Below are positions 39,375 through 45,958 of a DNA stretch of 64,000 bases, piece by piece. Position 1 is the first letter of the stretch. Each line of letters begins with the position of its first letter. The notes beneath the pieces are model-generated. The model was not told where the DNA came from and ran no database searches. It saw only the letters and a program-made list of their open reading frames with translations. The translations under genes and the position numbers were made by a program. Source of the stretch: Ctenosaura bakeri (Eukaryota; Chordata; Lepidosauria; Squamata; Iguanidae); the NCBI GenBank assembly GCA_948474755.1, contig CAOLHI010000024.1:186001-250000 (forward strand), in the 5' to 3' direction.

Positions 39375-42300
39375 CAGATAGACAGACAGACAGACAGACA
39401 GACACATACATACATACACACACACCTCCCATTTATCTGCTTCAGTTTTTGTTTGATAAATGGCTAGAAGTGTGAGGGTAAATGTTTCCTTCCTGCCTAC
39501 TCTGTATTGTTCCATTGGAGCAGAAATCTATACCGGTGTAGGGGTTCACCCTGAAGGTCAGTCAGGGGCTGGTATGGGTGAAAGGCACGTGGACACCTTC
39601 TAGCTGGCATTTTTTCAGACAGGAGACCACGACCTCCAGAACACTTGCCAGAAATCCAAGAGGGCAACAACACTTCCTTTTTCCTCACCAGCCACTGATT
39701 GACCCTGAAGGTGACACTGGCTTCTTCAAACTGGTGTTACATGTGGGGAGATTTGTGGCACAAGTAGGCATTGGATACCTCCTTCCCCAGTGATAAGGAA
39801 AGGGCATACACTGGTGCAATAGAAGGCTTCACCAGAATATGTCACTAACAGGATTTCAGCCATTTTTATTCACTGTTCATGTTAAAACAGAGTTTGGAAA
39901 TGTCCATCTTTTGGACTACAACTCCTAGAATTGCCCAGCCAACATTTTAAAAAAAATCAGTGTGCATCTTTCTTTCTTAGTGGTATTTTAATTATGCATT
40001 TAAACATTTTCTTTAGGTGGGATGCAGGATTATAACTATATCTGGGGTCAGTGCTTTGAAATTACATTAGAACTATCATGTTGTCAGTATCCACCAGAAG
40101 ATGAGCTTCCATCCTTCTGGAATGACAATAAAGCTGCTTTGATTGAATACATTAAGCAAATTCATCTTGGTAAGTTGCATCAGCTGAATGTATCTTTACT
40201 GTTCATCATAATCTCATTTAAATCTTGTAGTAAAGCTTGTTGAAAGGACAATTAAGAGAACATCTCTGATAATGTTGCTTCTATATGAAATTTCTCTTAA
40301 CTATACATTGGCATAAAATCTGTAGTTAGTCCTGATTGGAACAGATCAATTGGCTTTATTTGTGTGTTGACTTACCACCAAACAATTGATTCAATGAGTC
40401 AATTCAAGATGGGGTTAATGAAGGTGGGACTAACCAACACTGCTGAGTGTTTTCTTGGTTTCTGATTAACCTAATGACAATAGATCTGAATGAAGATATA
40501 TTAACAGCCCTTCCTTATTACACAATTATAACACATTCCACTTTAACTACTGTGGGTACATCATATGGAATCCTGGGGTTTGCAGTTGGGGAAGGCACTG
40601 GAGGTGCTGTCTGGCTAAGAATTTTGAACACTCACCCCTTCCTGAACTAAATTCATGCAAGTTAGGCTCATCAGTGGCTGCTAATTGGAATGAGTATATA
40701 TCTCCTCCACATCAGAGTGCCTTTATCTATCCATTTCTGGGGAAAGCAAGATGGAAAATGCTGTGGTACCCTTACCCTTTTGTTGGTCTTCTGACAAACA
40801 GCTATTCTCCCCAGTGTGAGAATAGCCCTTAGACTAGCCCTTAGCCTGCTGCAATATTGCTCTTATGTTCTGAAGGTTAAGAAATCATCTTAAAAATGAC
40901 TCCTCTAAATGGTATTTGTGAAAGGTGATTAGATCATCATGTGTAAGCATATTCTTGGGTATAACTTTTCACTATTGTTTTAAAAAATTAATGAAATGCA
41001 GTGACTAGGATATGTAGTTAGGAGCAGAGGGAGAGAGTGAGAAACAGGACCTGTTAACTCTTTCTCAGAACTTAGAAAATTCCTTTCTAGGGGGAGGGGA
41101 GTGAAAATCCCAGAATCCTGCAGCTAGCATTATGACCAGCGGCCATGGAGGGAGAGGGTTTCTGACATCAGTAGTCACAAAAGAGACTTTTCTAGCTCCT
41201 GCCCTTTTCCTTATTTGCTGATTTTCATCTTTAAAAAAAATCTCTCTCCTATCTAGTATAGCTTTTGATGAGGCCTTTTTAGTTCTTACTCAGGTAAAAT
41301 CAACAGTGCTACAATACACCCAATTATTCTGTGACGCTCAGTTTCTGATGGAATAGCCTCTCTGTCTTAAGATAGGGTTGTATCATTGCACGTCTTCTGT
41401 TGTCCACTGGCAACATTTCTTGTATGGGCCCCATTGAAAGAAGCAGTGTATTGCTATAAAACAACACTGCCCTCCTATGGCGTGTAAAGGGCACAATTTA
41501 AAAACAGAGTGACACAGTGGTATCATCATGGCACATAAACTCTGCCAATTACCTTGTTCAGAAGAAGGCTGCTTCACATCATCCTACTCCCACAAAAATA
41601 ATTTTCCTAATTAATTTAAAAATAGGTATTGGATGCATAGGCATTATGAAGACTTAAGACTAATATACATCTTTGATCATTGGAGGGGTCAGTATTCTCT
41701 ACTGATGACGCAACAGTCCAGCTCCCCCTCAACCCACCATGTAAACTGCTTTCAAATCCCAGTTGAATAGCCAGTGGAAAGCAGGAACAGAAGTGTCCAG
41801 CTATGTTCCCATAGCTGGATGTACAGCAATGACATCATCCTCCAGGATCTTTGAGGACCCCTTGGGATGTCCCAGATGGTATCTGTCATGGCATCCAGCT
41901 GTAGGAATATAGCTGGATGCTGATCCATATTTGCTCTCTAACAGCCACTAAATGGCTGTGTTGAGGATCCTGCAGCAGCTAAAAGGTAGCTTTTGGGTGT
42001 TAGGAGGAAATGTGTCATTGTTCTGCCTGTGCGGAACTTCATAATATGTCTCCTGCTCCACAATCTCTGTCACTGTCTTACAGTAGGGTGCTTTGGATCA
42101 GTATATTTTTCTCTTTGATTTGATTCTCAGCTCTCTTGTCTTTTCCTTTTTAAGGAGAAATAACACACATGAAGGCAGGTATTCACAATCACAGTTGTGA
42201 ATGCATAACCTGGAGTTATGCATTCATGACTGGTTTGCATTCGTGAGCCCTACATATTCAATAGAATAGGGAATGCATAAGGATTGTGAAAGTCCCCTAA

Positions 42301-45300
42301 GCCAGACTTCTGGGCAGCAATCAATCTGTCAATCAGAATGCAGAAGGCTGATGTTTCCATCTCCCTCTTTCAAGCAGCCTCCTGTGTGAAGAGGAATTAT
42401 GGCGAGAATCCTGCTTCTGACTGTTGCATATGTTGCAATGCACAATGGAGAAAGGCAATGCACATTCACAGGCTGTTCTGTGTACTATAATATGCAACTG
42501 CATGTGGAATGGTTCCACATGTGCAAGTCTGCTTAGATCACTATCAACTGTACACGACCGCTCCAAATTGTCCAAAAACAACACTCTGCATGTGTAGTGC
42601 TCTTGCGTATGTCACTAACAGGATGCCAGCTTACTTTTATAGATATGCAAATGCCCACACAGTTCCACATATTGTACATACCTACTTCTTCTCTCCCTCT
42701 TTCACACACAAATGTGCGCGTGCATGCTGCAGTTCAGTTTGGGGAGAAGTCTTCCAGTGGATTTTTTCCCCAGATTGCAGTAGGAGAAGAAGAGATTTAG
42801 GTGAGCCCTTTCTTTCTCTGCTGTGAGTACTAAATTGCTCTTCTGTCATAATTTGTGCCTGAAAAAAAAGCTTTCTGTTAATACAAATTTAAGACTCCTC
42901 CCCCAATACAGTTGTTGTAGCTAAAGAGGAAATGGGCTTCTTTCCTCTGCCAGTTCCAAAGGCCTCACTGTTTGGCTGCTCATATGTTGTGCTTCCTCCA
43001 CTACAACCTTGGGTTAGGATGCAATTTCCACAGGTTGTGCAGCCCTTCATTACAGCCTTAGATTTGGAGACAAAGGGACATTGCTAGCTTGTGCTCAGTG
43101 ATGCCAAGGCAGCCTACCTGTATCACTGCCCTTCCTTGGGAGAAAGCAACAATAGTCGCTGATAAGCAAATGAAATCACTTTCCTCTCCCATTTTAACCT
43201 CTTTCTCGCCCTATAGGAGTAAAAGGTCGTGTTTTGGATAAGAATGGAGAACCTATTCCAGGCGTGATAGTGGAGGCTGTAGGAAGACAGCATGTCTGTC
43301 CTTACAGAACCAGAAGAAATGGAGAATATTATCTTCTGCTGCTGCCAGGGTCCTATATACTTAATGTAAGTCTTCTTATCTAGGCACATGAGCTGCTATG
43401 CCAATAATTGTGGCCAAGATGTGTAGAGGACCACTCTTGTTAGCAAAGGGCTTCTGGGCACATGTCACAGAAGATGGGTAGTTTCTTCTTCTGTGCTAGT
43501 CATTTATTCCTCCAGCTGAGAGTTTTTGGGGTCAATGGGGAGCTCCCTGAAAAGAGACTGAAACTCCAGCACTGCATGGTGGACCCCCTCACACACACAT
43601 CTGTTCTGGTTATGATAGATATTCTTATTATAACATCCATATAATTTCTGCACGAAACTCTGTTTTGCATTTAAATTGCTTCCCAGTAGTCTCTCCCTTG
43701 AACCATAGCTGGAAAATCTCTGCTTTTGACAAACCCAATCCAAGGATCAGATTCTGATTAAAAGCATTCTGTCATCCTTCCAAAATTTACCCTGGTATTT
43801 GAAGGAATTTCTCATTTAATTCTCTCACTAGTTATAACAGTGCAGAAGGTCCTCTGCTGGGCAGACCATCTGTTAGAGATTTAGTTGCTTGTTATGGTTG
43901 CAGCTTGGAAGTTCATTTCATTGGTGTACAAAATAAGATATATAAATACGACCTAAGCTTGGAAGGGACTTAACTATTGCAGAATGAAGCTGTAAGGCTT
44001 CTGTGCTAAGGAAAGGTTACAAGACATCCTAACATGTATGACATACTTAGTGTATCATATTTGTGTTAGAATAAGAAACAAACACATTGCCTGTGATTTA
44101 CTGCTGGGATCGGCAGCCATGCACATGCAAGGACCCAGATTCAACAGTACTTCAATATCCAGCAACAGCAGAACGGGAACTTTCTTTCTTTTTCCTTCAT
44201 GGTATGCAAAACCTCTTAATGTTTACCAGCCTTCTGGAATAGATGTTTAGAAACACAGGAGAAGAGGAGAGCTATAATACGGAGGGGTGGTCACAGACGG
44301 GACCCGGTGGAAGCATATCATTGGATCCTGGCAGAGATCTCAAACCCAGTCTCTGACATATCAATGCAGGTGCCTGAGACCCTGGGTTGACATTGGCAGA
44401 CAGGGTGGCAGTGACATGCTGGCTGGTATCTTGTTAGTTTTGTTGTTGTTATTGTTGTTGTTTGTTACTGTGTGCCTTCAAGTGGTTTCCAACTTATGAC
44501 AACCCTAACTTGAACCTATCGCAGGGGTTTTCTGGGGGCTGATTGTGTGTGACATACCCAGTGTCACCCAGTGGGTTTCCATAGCCAAGTGGGGAACTGA
44601 ACTCTGGTCTCCAGGGTCATAGTCGGTGCTGAAACCACCACACTTAGTGACTTAGGCATGCCCAAGGACAGCGTATGTGCACATATGTCACATTTTAAAT
44701 TGGGGTGTGTATGCGTGCTTTCACATCGCCTGTTGACTTATGGCAACCCCATGGCAACTTCTTAAGGTAGGAATTCTCAGAGGTGGTTTTGCCAGTTCCG
44801 TCCTCTGAAATATAGCCTATAGCAACTTAGTAGTCATTGGTGATCTCCAATTCAAGTACAAACCAAAGCTAGCCCTGCTTAGCTTCCAAGATCAGATAGG
44901 ATCTGGTGCCTTCAAGGTATTTAGGCCTTTTAAATAGGTGCATAGGGCTATTCGCCCTTGCACTCTGTCCAAAAATCTCCTACTGCTCAGGAGATGTCAA
45001 GGTACAGGAGGGGGGATTGCTGCTGTTCTTGGTGAGGAGGGGAGGGGGGTTGCAATTCATACTGTGACTATCTGGCTCTTCTGAACTTCTGGAGGAAGAA
45101 AAAGTGAGTACTCCATTTGGGAGTGCACCTTTATTTCTCCTCTCCAGAGCCTGAATTGCCTCCCCTCTCCCTTGTTTTGTCAGTGGTGGACAACTGTAGC
45201 AAGAGCCTTTCCTTGGCTTTAACAGTTGCTAGGTGGTGGAAGGAATCAGAACGGCATGGATGGAACGTTGTATTGATGTAGGATGTAAGCCTCTGATTGA

Positions 45301-45853
45301 TTTGATCAGAGGAATCAAGGTCTGATCCAGTAGTATAGTGGGTGGAATGATGGACAAGGACTCTGGAAACCAGAGTTCAAATCCCCATTGTCATAGAAAC
45401 CCATTGGGTGACCTTGGCAAATCAGTCTCTCAGCCTCAGAGGAAGGTCATGAAAACCTCCCTCTGAACAAATCTTGCCAAGATAGCCTTGTAATTGGTTT
45501 GCTGAAAAATTACTTGAATGTTCACAAGGTTTGTATGTTTAGTGTCTACTGGAAAAGTGAGTCTAGTCATATTGAAAAACTGAAAGGATGGTTCATTGGT
45601 TTGATTTTAGGCAACAATACCTGGATCTGTGTCATCACTACATGAAGTCTATGTTCCAGATAGAACAGCAGATTTCAGTGCCCTGAAATACGACATCATT
45701 TTCCCCAATGAGAAGCCTGACAGAGTGAAACCTGCTTCATGCCCTATGGTGCCACTTTATTCTGCACATCGCCATAAAAACATATCGACCATGCTGAAGC
45801 CTTCTACTAACTTTTTTATTTTAATTAATACTTTATATGTAGCATTCAGATAA
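1165..45853 (+). CDS. CPM: Carboxypeptidase M, complete gene (8 coding exons)
   Basis: CPM is a GPI-anchored zinc metallocarboxypeptidase (M14, N/E subfamily) that cleaves C-terminal Arg or Lys from peptides at the cell surface. Exons 1165-1321, 19395-19492, 28086-28258, 33509-33693, 35668-35838, 40017-40169, 43217-43365 and 45611-45853 total 1329 nt and join in frame to 442 residues plus TAA; human CPM has 443. Every internal junction is GT/AG. Visible features: signal peptide about 1-16; zinc ligands H82 and E85 (NMHGDE) and H189 (NLHGG); substrate-side NPDG (125-128) and DLNRNFPD (150-157); catalytic E280 (EITLEL); transthyretin-like domain from about 314 ([15 protein letters not shown]); hydrophobic C-terminal tail ([12 protein letters not shown]) suited to GPI-anchor attachment. 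The start has a strong context (G at -3 and +4). No frameshift or premature stop is seen, so I infer an active enzyme. Identity and exon structure come from recalled family sequence, not a search. Confidence 0.97.
1340..1366. repeat. (CT)n microsatellite
   Basis: Uninterrupted CT run just after the CPM exon 1 donor. Confidence 0.9.
1478..1810 (+). mobile_element. CR1 LINE 3' end
   Basis: Conserved CR1 tail text (gtcaggaagttcctgac family, 'ggactggatggcc', 'ctcttccaactct') ending in repeated ATTCTATG. Lies 156 bp inside the intron after CPM coding exon 1. A short frame of ORF2 C-terminus type is open but truncated. Confidence 0.85.
1985..2217 (-). mobile_element. 5S-derived SINE (5S-Sauria type) copy 1
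   Basis: Reverse complement has a 5S rRNA-like head: plus strand shows 'gcctacagcacctggtattt' then 'tgaccagagctgaccc' and 'ttcaagatcagg', complementary to the 5S internal-control region. The adjoining segment is a Sauria/RTE tail ('aaggtggttttgccagtttc'). Confidence 0.8.
2373..2857. mobile_element. CAGTTGGCCCTCCACATT TIR element, copy 1
   Basis: Left CAGTTGGCCCTCCACATT, right AATGTGGAGGGCCAACTG: 18-bp perfect inverted termini. The inner ends share 'gattatttgt' motifs with the other copies; the middle is C/T-rich non-coding sequence. Confidence 0.8.
3484..3604. mobile_element. Palindromic GGCC MITE, left arm deleted
   Basis: GGCCATTTCTG start, intact right arm (ccaggattccataggatgtt to GCAGAAATGGCC); most of the left arm is missing. 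Confidence 0.75.
6740..7191. mobile_element. GGCCCTTTTCACA MITE, GC-rich interior
   Basis: Left GGCCCTTTTCACATG, right CGTGTGGAAAGCACC, flanked by TAT on both sides. The CpG-rich interior includes inner inverted repeats (cagatctgcaggc / gcctgcaaatct). This explains several overlapping short open frames here. Confidence 0.75.
7203..7880 (-). mobile_element. Sauria SINE split by a MITE
   Basis: Reverse-strand Sauria SINE: (GTT)n tail, 'gtgccttctggttgtttctg', 'gacttgcccaaggtcatc', 'ggtttccatggccaagcaag' and 'tttgaatcctg' to 7388. The tRNA-related head resumes at 7816 ('ctggtctccagaggtatagt', 'gctcaaaccgctacac'). The middle, 7389-7815, is an inserted MITE. Confidence 0.85.
7389..7815. mobile_element. 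GGCC-terminal MITE inside Sauria SINE
   Basis: Left end GGCCTTTCC, right end GAAAAGGTTT, flanked by CTG on both sides (7386-7388 and 7816-7818). Its interior ('ctgcgctgggggaagaagcg', 'gacaggtaagtgtgggaggg') matches the reverse complement of the MITE at 37009-37410. Confidence 0.8.
8112..8345 (-). mobile_element. 5S-derived SINE copy 2
   Basis: Same organisation: tail part 'cagaagtggttttgtcagtt' followed by 'tagcctacagcacctg', 'actaaccagggttgaccctg' and 'aagatcggacgggatc'. The last is very close to 5S rRNA. Confidence 0.85.
10219..10260. repeat. Perfect 18-bp-arm hairpin
   Basis: CTACAGTTGTTTTTGCTC, loop TGCAAA, then its exact complement. Weaker pairing continues outward ('cattatatc' with 'aatgtaatg'; 'cctgcagttaat' with 'attgcagg'), suggesting a longer mariner-type palindromic MITE. 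Confidence 0.7.
10969..11152. mobile_element. Palindromic GGCC MITE
   Basis: 'GGGCATTTCCACACTATACT', 'ctttcaacatcctatggaat', then an inverted arm ending 'gggtggaaat'. The right terminus is eroded. Confidence 0.7.
11905..12062. mobile_element. Palindromic MITE, decayed ends
   Basis: 'gtgctattattctactttca' and 'tcctgtggaattctgggatt' pair with 'aatcccaggattccacagga' and 'tgttgaaagtggaataatat'. Confidence 0.7.
12898..14092. mobile_element. TIR element, copy 2, with internal array and CR1 insertion
   Basis: Left CAGTTCTCCCTCCACACA with 'ttcctaatttgattatttgt', right 'agtgtagggaccactg' followed by TA. The interior holds repeated TTGCCTTTTGCC...GGCAAAAGGCAAGGGA units, and a CR1 insertion at about 13106-13640. 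Confidence 0.7.
13106..13640 (-). mobile_element. CR1 LINE 3' end, inserted in another element
   Basis: Reverse-strand CR1: begins 'tcatagaatcatagaat' and runs through the same tail as the copy at 1478, extending to 'gcccagagctagacacag'. It splits the CAGTTGGCCC-type element at 12898-14092. Confidence 0.85.
14206..14263. repeat. (TTTC)n microsatellite
   Basis: About 14 pure TTTC units. Confidence 0.95.
14562..14710. mobile_element. Dispersed squamate repeat fragment
   Basis: 'gaacataggaagttgcattc', 'gagtcagactgctggtctgt' and 'tttagctcagtattatctac' are familiar from a common lizard and snake repeat; I am unsure of its class. Confidence 0.45.
14716..14930. mobile_element. Related MITE, family 2
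   Basis: Starts GGGCCCATTCACATTGCACA and ends 'gtctgaaagggtcc'. The interior has 'gtgccatggctccatcctg' and 'aaactgcaaatcccag', a motif set distinct from the main palindromic family. Confidence 0.7.
15829..16415. mobile_element. TIR element, copy 3, with GC-rich array
   Basis: Left CAGTTCTCCCTCCACATT preceded by TA, inner 'ctaatttgattatttgtggg'; right 'atgaatgtggagggcctact'. The middle has four units of about 85-95 bp containing 'gggcgatcaccagttccc'-like text and 'tgggtgcacc' blocks. Confidence 0.75.
16745..16970. mobile_element. Family 2 MITE
   Basis: 'cactttaattgccatggctg' and 'gaacctgggatttgtagttt', then the inverted arm 'ccaaactacaaactccagga', 'ggcttggcagttaaagtggt'. A common lizard repeat type; ends not resolved. 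Confidence 0.7.
18128..18305. mobile_element. Palindromic GGCC MITE, near-perfect arms
   Basis: Left arm GGCCATTTCTGCATGAGACT through 'tggaatcctggggtttgcag'. The right arm is its almost exact reverse complement, with a short Gly/Ala-like spacer 'ggggctggctggctcc' between. About 75-bp arms. Confidence 0.8.
19395..19492 (+). CDS. CPM: CPM coding exon 2 (HxxE zinc ligands)
   Basis: Acceptor TTAAAG, donor GAG|GTACGT. Encodes [13 protein letters not shown] through [12 protein letters not shown]82 and E85 in HGDE are two of the three zinc ligands of M14 carboxypeptidases. Length 98 nt; enters in phase 1 and leaves in phase 0. Confidence 0.97.
19684..19810. mobile_element. Palindromic GGCC MITE with CTG duplication
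   Basis: Starts GGCCATTTCTGCACTATATT, ends GAGCGGAAATGGCC; flanked by CTG at 19681-19683 and 19811-19813. The right arm is mostly lost. Confidence 0.75.
21505..21590. repeat. (CAT)/(CAC) microsatellite
   Basis: Interrupted run of cat, cac and gat triplets. Confidence 0.9.
22250..22415. mobile_element. Family 2 MITE, decayed
   Basis: 'ctgccatggttctatcctgt', 'ctacaaatcctagaattcca' and 'gtggaatcatagtacaataa' in palindromic order. Confidence 0.6.
22659..22844. mobile_element. Palindromic GGCC MITE with TTA duplication
   Basis: GGCCATTTCTGCACTACCCT to 'GTGTGGAAATGGCC', arms about 80 bp with few mismatches, flanked by TTA at 22656-22658 and 22845-22847. Confidence 0.85.
23795..24012 (-). mobile_element. 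5S-derived SINE copy 3
   Basis: Contains 'tagcctacaacacctgatat', 'caagtactaaccaggactga' and 'aagatcagacagcatctgg' in the same order and orientation as the other copies. Confidence 0.85.
24290..24440. mobile_element. hAT-like fragment of same type
   Basis: 'gttgggaatgctgtggccct', 'tcagatgatgttgaattgca' and 'tggctatgctggctgagact' follow the order of the element at 36656, diverged. Confidence 0.6.
27537..27557. repeat. (AC)n microsatellite
   Basis: About ten AC units. Confidence 0.9.
28086..28258 (+). CDS. CPM: CPM coding exon 3
   Basis: Acceptor AATACAG, donor GGCAG|GTAAGA. Encodes [18 protein letters not shown], then [17 protein letters not shown], the conserved core of the CPN/E subfamily. 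Length 173 nt; the final AG is completed by G of the next exon (Arg143). Confidence 0.97.
29231..29258. repeat. (GT)n/(GC) microsatellite
   Basis: Alternating purine-pyrimidine tract. Confidence 0.85.
29262..29432 (-). mobile_element. 5S-derived SINE copy 4, internally deleted
   Basis: Same family, lacking the 'tggttttgccagttccttcc' segment between tail and 5S-like head; then 'tagcctacagcacctagtat' and a decayed head. Confidence 0.75.
30166..30415. mobile_element. hAT-like non-autonomous element in L2
   Basis: Begins CAGTCGCGTAG and ends CTCCACCGCTG, imperfect hAT-style inverted termini. Flanked by AGTTGGTA (30158-30165) and GGTTGGTA (30416-30423), an 8-bp target duplication with one mismatch. 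L2 sequence resumes on each side. Confidence 0.8.
30240..30372. repeat. 21-bp GC-rich minisatellite
   Basis: Unit of type CACACACCGTGGCCCCGCCCC repeated at 21-bp spacing (CTGT/CCGT cores at 30266, 30287, 30308, 30350), about five to six copies with one degenerate unit. It lies inside the hAT-like element. Confidence 0.85.
31450..31515. mobile_element. hAT-like fragment ('aggcctgcaggctg')
   Basis: 'catgtgtcaaacacaaggcc' and 'ctgaatccagcccaccaggc' resemble the end of a common hAT family in amniotes. Only one end is visible. Confidence 0.45.
31623..32388 (-). mobile_element. Candidate solo LTR
   Basis: On the minus strand it would start TGTGATAATGGGGC and end ATTCATAACA, with a central AATAAATA poly(A)-type motif near 31808. 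No target duplication is visible and no internal retroelement genes flank it, so the boundaries are tentative. Confidence 0.35.
32231..32284. repeat. 22-bp perfect tandem repeat
   Basis: ACCTATGATGCTGACCCACA plus TG, repeated twice exactly and a third time in part. Lies inside the candidate LTR. Confidence 0.9.
33509..33693 (+). CDS. CPM: CPM coding exon 4 (third zinc ligand)
   Basis: Acceptor CTGCTAAG, donor TCAG|GTAAGT. Encodes [16 protein letters not shown] through [21 protein letters not shown]189 is the third zinc ligand; DLNRNFPD carries conserved substrate-binding residues. Length 185 nt; ends in phase 1. Confidence 0.97.
33887..34086. mobile_element. Palindromic GGCC MITE with TGA duplication
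   Basis: GGCCATTTCCACACTACACT to 'GTGAGGAAATGGCC', flanked by TGA at 33884-33886 and 34087-34089. Confidence 0.85.
34455..34685 (+). mobile_element. Sauria SINE, full length
   Basis: tRNA-like head with B-box-like 'gagtttgaatcc' (about 34510), body 'ttggccatggaaacctattg', 'gcaagtcacacactcagaga', 'gtcggaaatgacttgaaggc' and an (ACA)n tail. Confidence 0.85.
35668..35838 (+). CDS. CPM: CPM coding exon 5
   Basis: Acceptor CCCCTATAG, donor GATAG|GTAAGA. Encodes [17 protein letters not shown], then [15 protein letters not shown]. Less conserved here than the catalytic exons. Length 171 nt; enters and leaves in phase 1. Confidence 0.96.
35888..36010. mobile_element. hAT-like fragment
   Basis: 'aggcagttgttcccaaaact' and 'gatggactatagctcctaga' through 'gaattactgctctg', 50 bp after CPM exon 5. 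Confidence 0.55.
36656..36782. mobile_element. hAT-like short palindromic element
   Basis: 'gcaggggtgagcaactatgg', 'cttccagatgtttgggagcc', 'actcccatcaacctcagcca' and 'agagggccaca': the widespread reptile 'ccctccagatgtt...actcccatca' repeat. Confidence 0.7.
37009..37410. mobile_element. GGCCCTTTTCACA MITE
   Basis: Termini GGCCCTTTTCACACG and GTGGAAAAAGGGCC. Related in reverse orientation to 7389-7815. Flanks ACT/ACC may be a decayed 3-bp target duplication. Short frames across it are not genes. Confidence 0.8.
39250..39284. repeat. (TA)n microsatellite
   Basis: About 16 TA units at the centre of a hairpin formed by flanking inverted sequence. Confidence 0.95.
39312..39403. repeat. (GATA)n-(GACA)n microsatellite
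   Basis: About 15 GATA units (one GACA interruption) grading into GACA units. Confidence 0.95.
40017..40169 (+). CDS. CPM: CPM coding exon 6 (catalytic Glu)
   Basis: Acceptor TTCTTTAG, donor CTTG|GTAAGT. Encodes [20 protein letters not shown], then [20 protein letters not shown]280 in ITLE is the general base/acid of M14 peptidases. Length 153 nt. Confidence 0.97.
40170..43216 (+). other. CPM intron 6 (3.0 kb)
   Basis: A degenerate family-2 MITE lies near 40515-40650. The rest has no recognisable exon or repeat. Confidence 0.8.
40515..40650. mobile_element. Family 2 MITE, partial
   Basis: 'acacattccactttaactac' and 'atggaatcctggggtttgca' are recognisable; the right arm is largely gone. Confidence 0.55.
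43217..43365 (+). CDS. CPM: CPM coding exon 7 (transthyretin-like domain)
   Basis: Acceptor CCCTATAG, donor CTTAAT|GTAAGT. Encodes [20 protein letters not shown] through [16 protein letters not shown], the beta-sandwich domain that follows the catalytic domain in CPN/E enzymes. Length 149 nt. Asn362 at the end forms an N-A-T glycosylation sequon with the next exon. Confidence 0.97.
44438..44650 (-). mobile_element. Sauria SINE
   Basis: Reverse orientation: (GTT)n tail, 'tgtgccttcaagtggtttcc', 'gtcacccagtgggtttccat', 'aactctggtctccagggtca'. Followed within about 50 bp by a 5S-derived SINE in the same orientation. Confidence 0.85.
44700..44930 (-). mobile_element. 5S-derived SINE copy 5
   Basis: Contains 'cagaggtggttttgccagtt', 'tagcctatagcaacttagta', 'tagccctgcttagcttcc' and 'aagatcagataggatctgg'. 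Abuts a tRNA-headed Sauria SINE on its left. Confidence 0.85.
45330..45490 (+). mobile_element. Sauria SINE, 3'-truncated
   Basis: 'gactctggaaaccagagttc', 'aaacccattgggtgaccttg' and 'cagcctcagaggaagg' in plus orientation; the tail is decayed. It ends about 120 bp before CPM coding exon 8. Confidence 0.75.
45611..45853 (+). CDS. CPM: CPM coding exon 8, C-terminus and GPI signal
   Basis: Acceptor GATTTTAG. Encodes [30 protein letters not shown] and CPMVPLY, then a Ser/Thr-rich stretch and a hydrophobic terminus ([12 protein letters not shown]) before TAA at 45851-45853. The hydrophobic end without a long basic tail fits GPI anchoring, as in mammalian CPM. This part diverges most from the family. 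Confidence 0.95.
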   Translation, partial: ATIPGSVSSLHEVYVPDRTADFSALKYDIIFPNEKPDRVKPASCPMVPLYSAHRHKNISTMLKPSTNFFILINTLYVAFR

Positions 45854-45952
45854 AACTTTTTAATGTGTGGTTTTGAAAGTACTTGAACAAAAAATGATTG
45901 GTATTCGTATATACAAGACTTAACCATTTGCTGCTGAGCATTCCTGACAATC

Positions 45953-45958
45953 AATAAA
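45953..45958 (+). terminator. CPM candidate poly(A) signal
   Basis: Canonical AATAAA 100 nt after the CPM stop codon, followed by T-rich sequence. More distal signals could also be used. Confidence 0.6.

Larger units (their letters stand above)
39169..39506. repeat. Inverted-repeat arms around compound microsatellites
   Basis: Arms 39175-39249 and 39426-39500 are 75 bp, inverted, with two mismatches. Between them are a (TA)n run, a third inverted partial arm (about 39283-39312) and a (GATA)n/(GACA)n tract; an (AC)n run precedes the left arm. Confidence 0.85.
35839..40016 (+). other. CPM intron 5 (4.2 kb)
   Basis: Contains hAT-like MITE fragments (about 35888-36010, 36656-36782), a GGCCCTTTTCACA MITE (37009-37410), an inverted repeat resembling common lizard 'gtagaccca' fragments near 38430-38530, and a compound microsatellite framed by 75-bp inverted arms (39169-39506). 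Confidence 0.85.
43366..45610 (+). other. CPM intron 7 (2.2 kb)
   Basis: Contains a minus-strand Sauria SINE (about 44438-44650) directly followed by a 5S-derived SINE (about 44700-44930), and a diverged plus-strand Sauria fragment (about 45330-45490). Confidence 0.85.
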
